Positions 60,268 to 64,000 of a DNA stretch of 64,000 nt are shown in pieces; the first letter of the stretch is position 1, and the number at the start of each line of letters is the position of its first letter. Location: positions 124,001-188,000 of the forward strand of contig NZ_NMUL01000002.1 of assembly GCF_002234595.1 (NCBI RefSeq), read 5' to 3'. The notes under the pieces were generated by a model, which did not search any database, was not told the origin of the DNA, and saw nothing but the letters and a program-made list of their open reading frames with translations. Source of the DNA: Amycolatopsis vastitatis (lineage in GTDB: Bacteria > Actinomycetota > Actinomycetes > Mycobacteriales > Pseudonocardiaceae). A program made the position numbers and the translations under genes.

Positions 60268-61134
60268 TCACTTCGGCAGCGAGTCCGTCCACTCGGCACT
60301 GACCTCCGCGCCCTGCGGGGCGGAGGACTGGTAGATGGCGCCATCCGCCGTCACGTACATCGACGTGTGGTTGATGCGGCCAGTCGCGGGATCGACCACC
60401 AGGCGGTACTCGCCGGGCAGCTTGAATCCCCGGCCGCCCAGGACGGGGCCGAGGTCCTGGACGCCGGGGTACGCCGCGATCGAGCGGAAGGCCGTCGCTC
60501 GCACGGCCGGCGGCGCGGGCAAGGTCGACACCAGCGAGACCATGGACAGCAGCAGCTCCCGCTCCTGGTCCGCCGCGGTGTACGGGCCCGCGCTCGTCCG
60601 GGCGTTGCTGTGCGCGATCGCGTTGACGAGCCAGTCCCGCAGTGCCGCCGGGTCGGTGGGCAGGGTCCGGAGCTGCTCGAAGGTCACCTCGGTGGCGGCC
60701 AGCCGCAGCGGGAAGACCCCCAGCGGCATGACCCGGCCGGCGGTCTTCGCGCCGCGGAACCACATGTGGCCGTCGGAACTGAACCAGTACTCGTAGACCT
60801 GCTTGTCCGAGGCGGTCTTGAAGTGCCAGTACTTCCCCGTGCCTGCCGGGGACTGCTCGGCCACGGTGGCCGCCGCCAGCAGGACCTGCGTGCCGGTGAC
60901 GACCGGGGCCACCGCCTGCGGGGGCGGCGAGGCCGGGGTGCCCGGCAGCGTCGCGACCACGACGGCGGCCGCGGCCGCGGCGGCCACGAGACCGACACCG
61001 ATGGCGAGCGGGCGGAACCGCTTCCGGCGTGCGCCGAGCATCCGGTTCTGGAGCCGGTGCCGACTGCGGTCGACGACGTCCTGGGCCGGTTCGTCGGCGA
61101 TCAGCGCGGCTCGCAGGGTCTGCAGGTCATTCAT
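60268..61134 (-). CDS. CU044_5270-type membrane protein, probable anti-sigma factor
   Basis: A 288-residue protein with a short cytoplasmic N-terminus (MNDLQTLRAALIADEPAQDV), one TM helix (about 45-64, AIGVGLVAAAAAAAVVVATL) and an extracytoplasmic domain (about 80-288) with KYWHFKTASDKQVYEYWFSS and GRINHTSMYVTADGAIYQSS. Proteins of this type are encoded after ECF sigma factors in actinobacteria, and its start overlaps the sigma gene by 8 bases. I infer that it holds the sigma factor at the membrane. No zinc-finger anti-sigma motif is present. Confidence 0.8.
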   Translation of the reverse strand: MNDLQTLRAALIADEPAQDVVDRSRHRLQNRMLGARRKRFRPLAIGVGLVAAAAAAAVVVATLPGTPASPPPQAVAPVVTGTQVLLAAATVAEQSPAGTGKYWHFKTASDKQVYEYWFSSDGHMWFRGAKTAGRVMPLGVFPLRLAATEVTFEQLRTLPTDPAALRDWLVNAIAHSNARTSAGPYTAADQERELLLSMVSLVSTLPAPPAVRATAFRSIAAYPGVQDLGPVLGGRGFKLPGEYRLVVDPATGRINHTSMYVTADGAIYQSSAPQGAEVSAEWTDSLPK

Positions 61135-61648
61135 CGAAAGCCTCCTGGGCGAGGACGGGGGTGAGCTTCTTGCGAGCGCGCGTCAGCCGGGAGCCGACCG
61201 TGCCCGGGGAGATGCCGAGCGCTGCGGCCACTTCGGCGTAACCGAGTTCGCCGAGGGCGACGAGCAGCAGGACATCGCGTTCCCCGGCGGAAAGCCGGGC
61301 CAACGCCTTCCCCAGCCGCGCCACCGTCACCGATGCGACAACGCGGCTTTCGTGCCCTTCGGCGGCCTCGCGCGGGTCGAGCCGCGAGAGCGCGCGGTAG
61401 TGGCGTGCCTCCTTGCGGCGGTGCCGGGAGACCAGGTTCGTCGCGATGCCGAACAGCCAGGAACGCAGGTCGCCGCGGGCGGCGTCGAACGTGCTCCGGC
61501 GGTCGAAGGCGACGAGGAACGTCTCCGCGGCGACGTCTTCCGCGGCCTGGGCGCCGAGCCGGCTCGCCACGTACCGGTAGATCACCGCGAAGTAGCGGTC
61601 GTGCACCTCGGTGAACTGCTCGATGCCGGTCACGGGGGCCGCCGTCAT
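61127..61648 (-). CDS. ECF-type sigma factor
   Basis: A 173-residue sigma factor. Region 2 shows VHDRYFAVIYRYVASRLGAQ, AAEDVAAETFLVAF and LRSWLFGIATNLVSRHRRKE; region 4 shows LARLSAGERDVLLLVALGEL and VAAALGISPGTVGSRLTRAR. ATG 61648. It overlaps the CU044_5270-type gene by 8 bases. Its promoter targets are unknown, though autoregulation is usual. It is a different subgroup from the ECF at 28600 and the fusion at 10257. Confidence 0.92.
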   Translation of the reverse strand: MTAAPVTGIEQFTEVHDRYFAVIYRYVASRLGAQAAEDVAAETFLVAFDRRSTFDAARGDLRSWLFGIATNLVSRHRRKEARHYRALSRLDPREAAEGHESRVVASVTVARLGKALARLSAGERDVLLLVALGELGYAEVAAALGISPGTVGSRLTRARKKLTPVLAQEAFDE

Positions 61649-61734
61649 GGGGCTGCCTCTGTCATGGGGTTCCTTCCCGTCGGCGACAGCTTCACCCCTA
61701 CTTCGCCGCCGGGCCGGAACTCCTTCCCCTTTTT

Positions 61735-63120
61735 TCAGCCGATCGGCCAGGGCCGCTGCGGCGGCCGGAGCCGTTCGTAGGCCGCGGCGGCACGCAGGAC
61801 GCCGATGTCGTCGAAGCGGCGGCCGACGATCTGGAGGCCGATCGGGCGGCCGTCGTCGGTGTAACCGCAGTTCAGTGACACCGCCGGCTGGCCGGACATG
61901 TTGTACGGCACCGTGAAGGCGATGTGTTCGAACGGCCGGGCCGGGTCGTTCGTCGGGGACGCCCACTCGGCCGGTGGGGCAGCGACCGGGCAGGTCGGCG
62001 ACAGCACGACGTCGAATGCCGAAGTCGCCCGCAGCGCCGCGACGCTGATCGCGTCGATCTGCGCGAAGCCGCGGTAGACGTCCGCTCCGGACACTTCCGC
62101 GCCGCCCGCCGCCCAGTCCGCGATGTACGGCAGGATCTTCGCTCGGCGGTCCGGCGGCAGGGCCGCGGTGTCCGACCAGGCACGCGTGCGCCAGAACGTG
62201 TCCAGGCCGTCGAGCATCTCCCGGATGAGGAACGGCTCGACCGGCTCGACGACCGCGCCCGCGGCCTCGAAGGTCCGGGCCGCCGCGGTGACGGCGTCGA
62301 GCGTCACGGGACCCACCGGCAGGCCGGGGCCCGAGTCGAGGTGCAGCCCGACGCGGAGGCCGTCCAGAGTGCCCTCGAGCGACGACCACGGCAGGTCCGC
62401 CGGCGGCAAGCTCAGGTGGTCGCGGGGGTCCGGGCGGGAAAGCACGCCCATCAGCAACGCCGTGTCGGCGACGGTCCGGGTCATCGGGCCGGCGACGCGG
62501 CCGAGGAACGGCGGGTCGACCGGCACCCGCCCGAAGCTCGGCTTCAGCCCGACCAGGCCGCACCAGCCCGCAGGCAGCCGGATCGAGCCGCCGATGTCGG
62601 TGCCGGCGTGCAGCGGGCCGTAGCCCGCGGCGGCCGCGGCCCCGGCGCCCGCGCTGGACCCGCCGGGCGTGCACCGCACGTCCCACGGGTTCCGCGCGGT
62701 CGTGTGGAAGCTCGACAGCCCGGAGGTCAGCATCCCGTAGTCCGGCATGGTCGTCTTGGCCAGCAGGACTCCGCCGGACTCGCGGACCCGGGCGGCCGCC
62801 GGGGCGTCCTCGGCGGCCGGGACGAGCGCGGTCGCCGCCGTGCCCAGCGGCACCGGCGTGCCGCGGGTGGCGATGTTCTCCTTGAGCGTCAGCGGGACGC
62901 CGTCGATCGGGCCGAGCGGTTCGCCGGAGTGCCAACGCGCTTCAGCCGCCTTCGCGTCTTCGCGCGCGCTTGAAGGGTCGTACGCGTACAACGCGTGCAG
63001 CTCCGGCTCTCGCGCTTCGATGCGGGCGAGAACGGCTTCGGTGACTTCGACCGGCGAGAGCGTCTTCGCGCGGTACTGCGCGACGAGTTCGACGGCGGTC
63101 AGGTCGGGCAGCTCGGTCAT
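61735..63120 (-). CDS. Amidase (amidase signature family)
   Basis: A 461-residue amidase. The Ser-cisSer-Lys triad is visible as K80 (LTLKENIATRG), S155 (TPGGSSAGAG) and S179 (TDIGGSIRLPAGWCG). The order and spacing are normal. It could hydrolyse indoleacetamide, aliphatic amides or peptides; nothing fixes the substrate. ATG 63120. It lies 9 bases after the SDR gene, which overlaps the aldehyde dehydrogenase, so the three form one operon that extends beyond the window. Confidence 0.92.
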   Translation of the reverse strand: MTELPDLTAVELVAQYRAKTLSPVEVTEAVLARIEAREPELHALYAYDPSSAREDAKAAEARWHSGEPLGPIDGVPLTLKENIATRGTPVPLGTAATALVPAAEDAPAAARVRESGGVLLAKTTMPDYGMLTSGLSSFHTTARNPWDVRCTPGGSSAGAGAAAAAGYGPLHAGTDIGGSIRLPAGWCGLVGLKPSFGRVPVDPPFLGRVAGPMTRTVADTALLMGVLSRPDPRDHLSLPPADLPWSSLEGTLDGLRVGLHLDSGPGLPVGPVTLDAVTAAARTFEAAGAVVEPVEPFLIREMLDGLDTFWRTRAWSDTAALPPDRRAKILPYIADWAAGGAEVSGADVYRGFAQIDAISVAALRATSAFDVVLSPTCPVAAPPAEWASPTNDPARPFEHIAFTVPYNMSGQPAVSLNCGYTDDGRPIGLQIVGRRFDDIGVLRAAAAYERLRPPQRPWPIG

Positions 63121-63129
63121 GAGCCCTCC

Positions 63130-63885
63130 TCACGAAGCAGGTGGTTCGAAGCGGCCGTCGACGGCGGTCCAGCCGCCGTCCACCGCCAGCACAGAGCCGG
63201 TCACGAACGACGAAGCGTCCGAAGCGAGGTACACGACAGCGCCCGCCAGCTCGTCCGGACGCGCCCAGCGACCCAACGCGCCCTTCGTCGCGTACGCGTC
63301 GTACCACTCCGGGTTCGCCTTGATCTGCGCGGTCAGCGGGGTCTCGACGACGCCGGGGGCGATCGCGTTGACCCGCACGCCGGCCGGGCCGAACTCCGCC
63401 GCGGCCGTCCGGAACAGCTGGACGAGACCGGCTTTCGTGGCCGCGTACGGCCCTTGGCCGGGCTCGACGGTCGTACCGCGGATCGACGAAAACCCGATGA
63501 TGCTCCCCCGCCCGCGCGCGACCATGTCGGCGCCGAACACGCGGACCACCTCGAAGGAGACGCCGAGGTTCAGCGCGATGACACGGTCGAACTCCTCGCG
63601 CGTGTAGTCCAGCAACCGTTTGCGCACGTTCATCGCGGCGGTCAGCACCACCACGTCGAGCGGGCCGAGGTCGCTCGCGGCCCGGTCGATCGCACCCGGT
63701 TCGAGCAGGTCGACCTGGTACGCCTCGCCCACCCCGGCCTCGCGGGCGATGTCGAGGTCACGATCGGCGCAGACGACGTCGGCACCGTGGGCGGCGAGCG
63801 CGCGGGCGGCTTCGCGGCCGATGCCGCCCGCGCCGAGGACCACCGCACGGCGTCCGTCCAGCCGGAACAGGTTCTGGTAGTTCAC
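63130..63885 (-). CDS. Short-chain dehydrogenase/reductase
   Basis: A 251-residue classical SDR. The cofactor loop is [20 protein letters not shown], an acidic residue follows the second strand (CADRDLDIA, favouring NAD), S lies in [14 protein letters not shown], and Y-x3-K in [10 protein letters not shown]. The C-terminus reads [17 protein letters not shown]. The start GTG 63885 overlaps the aldehyde dehydrogenase stop by four bases. It probably oxidises an alcohol in the same pathway as the aldehyde dehydrogenase and amidase. Confidence 0.9.
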   Translation of the reverse strand: MNYQNLFRLDGRRAVVLGAGGIGREAARALAAHGADVVCADRDLDIAREAGVGEAYQVDLLEPGAIDRAASDLGPLDVVVLTAAMNVRKRLLDYTREEFDRVIALNLGVSFEVVRVFGADMVARGRGSIIGFSSIRGTTVEPGQGPYAATKAGLVQLFRTAAAEFGPAGVRVNAIAPGVVETPLTAQIKANPEWYDAYATKGALGRWARPDELAGAVVYLASDASSFVTGSVLAVDGGWTAVDGRFEPPAS

Positions 63886-64000
63886 GGGCGCAGCACCGCC
63901 ATCCTCGTCACGGTCAATTCCTCGACGGCGAACCGCGGCCCTTCGCGGCCGATGCCGGAGTCCTTCACGCCCCCGTAGGGCATGGTGTCCGAGCGGAAGC
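63882..64000 (-). CDS. Aldehyde dehydrogenase, C-terminal fragment at the window edge
   Basis: The last 39 codons before the stop at 63882 read [20 protein letters not shown], then [17 protein letters not shown]. The block [15 protein letters not shown] is characteristic of the NAD(P)-dependent aldehyde dehydrogenase superfamily. The rest of the gene lies outside the window. It overlaps the SDR start (GTGA), so the pair is coupled and probably works in series. Confidence 0.85.
   Translation of the reverse strand, partial: FRSDTMPYGGVKDSGIGREGPRFAVEELTVTRMAVLRP

Overview
The window is high-GC DNA with GTG starts, GGAGG-type ribosome binding sites, many 4-base ATGA/GTGA gene overlaps and actinobacterial families: ECF sigma factors with CU044_5270-type or VOC partners, paired LytS/LytTR and DesK/NarL regulators, MmyB-type regulators, YcnI-CopC-CopD and a TM0106-type nuclease. 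It looks like chromosomal DNA of a Pseudonocardiaceae-type actinomycete, most likely Amycolatopsis. The genus is an inference from style and gene content; no rRNA is present. There is no insertion sequence, prophage, CRISPR array or secondary-metabolite cluster. The one RNA gene recognised is tRNA-Gly(GCC) at 12016-12088.

Layout. 1-8.6 kb: a minus-strand carboxylate-uptake block with two acetate-type SSS symporters, two DUF485-like partner proteins, a LytTR response regulator and a LytS-type kinase. A cytoplasmic S49 peptidase and a secreted GH16-CBM6 beta-glucanase sit between the kinase and the regulator. 8.8-15 kb: an Fpg/Nei DNA glycosylase, a membrane protein, a sigma factor fused to its own anti-sigma/transmembrane tail, the tRNA, a YiaA-like protein, an orphan Imm7 immunity protein, a DUF2716 protein, an alpha/beta hydrolase and an unknown gene with a DNA-damage-like promoter. 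15.2-23.8 kb: a cell-envelope glycan locus. A 1059-residue methyltransferase/coiled-coil/GT2/GT4 fusion, a second methyltransferase and an AlgJ/AlgX-like SGNH protein are flanked by two paralogous single-TM proteins.

23.9-32.7 kb: a 31-codon membrane peptide, a DesK/NarL two-component system, an MmyB-type regulator divergent from an MFS exporter over a triple palindromic operator, an ECF sigma/VOC pair, a gamma-glutamyltransferase and a second VOC protein. 32.7-38.7 kb: UDP-glucose dehydrogenase, an SDR, a methyltransferase, a PadR regulator with a 26-bp perfect palindrome at its start, a RecB-like nuclease with a four-cysteine Fe-S signature, and a small conserved protein. 38.7-45.5 kb: an OpuC-type compatible-solute ABC operon and a copper operon (membrane protein, YcnI, CopC, CopD). 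45.7-49.1 kb: a phosphotransferase, an HTH-TPR regulator and two small unknown proteins.

49.4-52.8 kb: a beta-glucoside module (MFS, GH1, TetR). 53-57.9 kb: a PLP enzyme, an FAD sugar-lactone oxidase, a divergent PRPP synthetase, an NAD(P)-binding protein and an unknown protein. 58.3-64 kb: two CitE-like enzymes matching malyl-CoA lyase and malyl-CoA thioesterase of the ethylmalonyl-CoA pathway, an ECF sigma/anti-sigma pair, an amidase, an SDR and the C-terminus of an aldehyde dehydrogenase. Acetate symporters and malyl-CoA enzymes in one window suggest growth on C2 compounds; GH16 and GH1 suggest use of beta-glucans.

No single unmistakable new system stands out. The best leads are regulatory and architectural: a hairpin that buries the GH16 ribosome binding site, the PadR and MmyB operators, the glycan locus with its giant fusion enzyme and paired TM proteins, the damage-like promoter of an unknown gene, and a recurring CACCCGWWCGGG intergenic motif.
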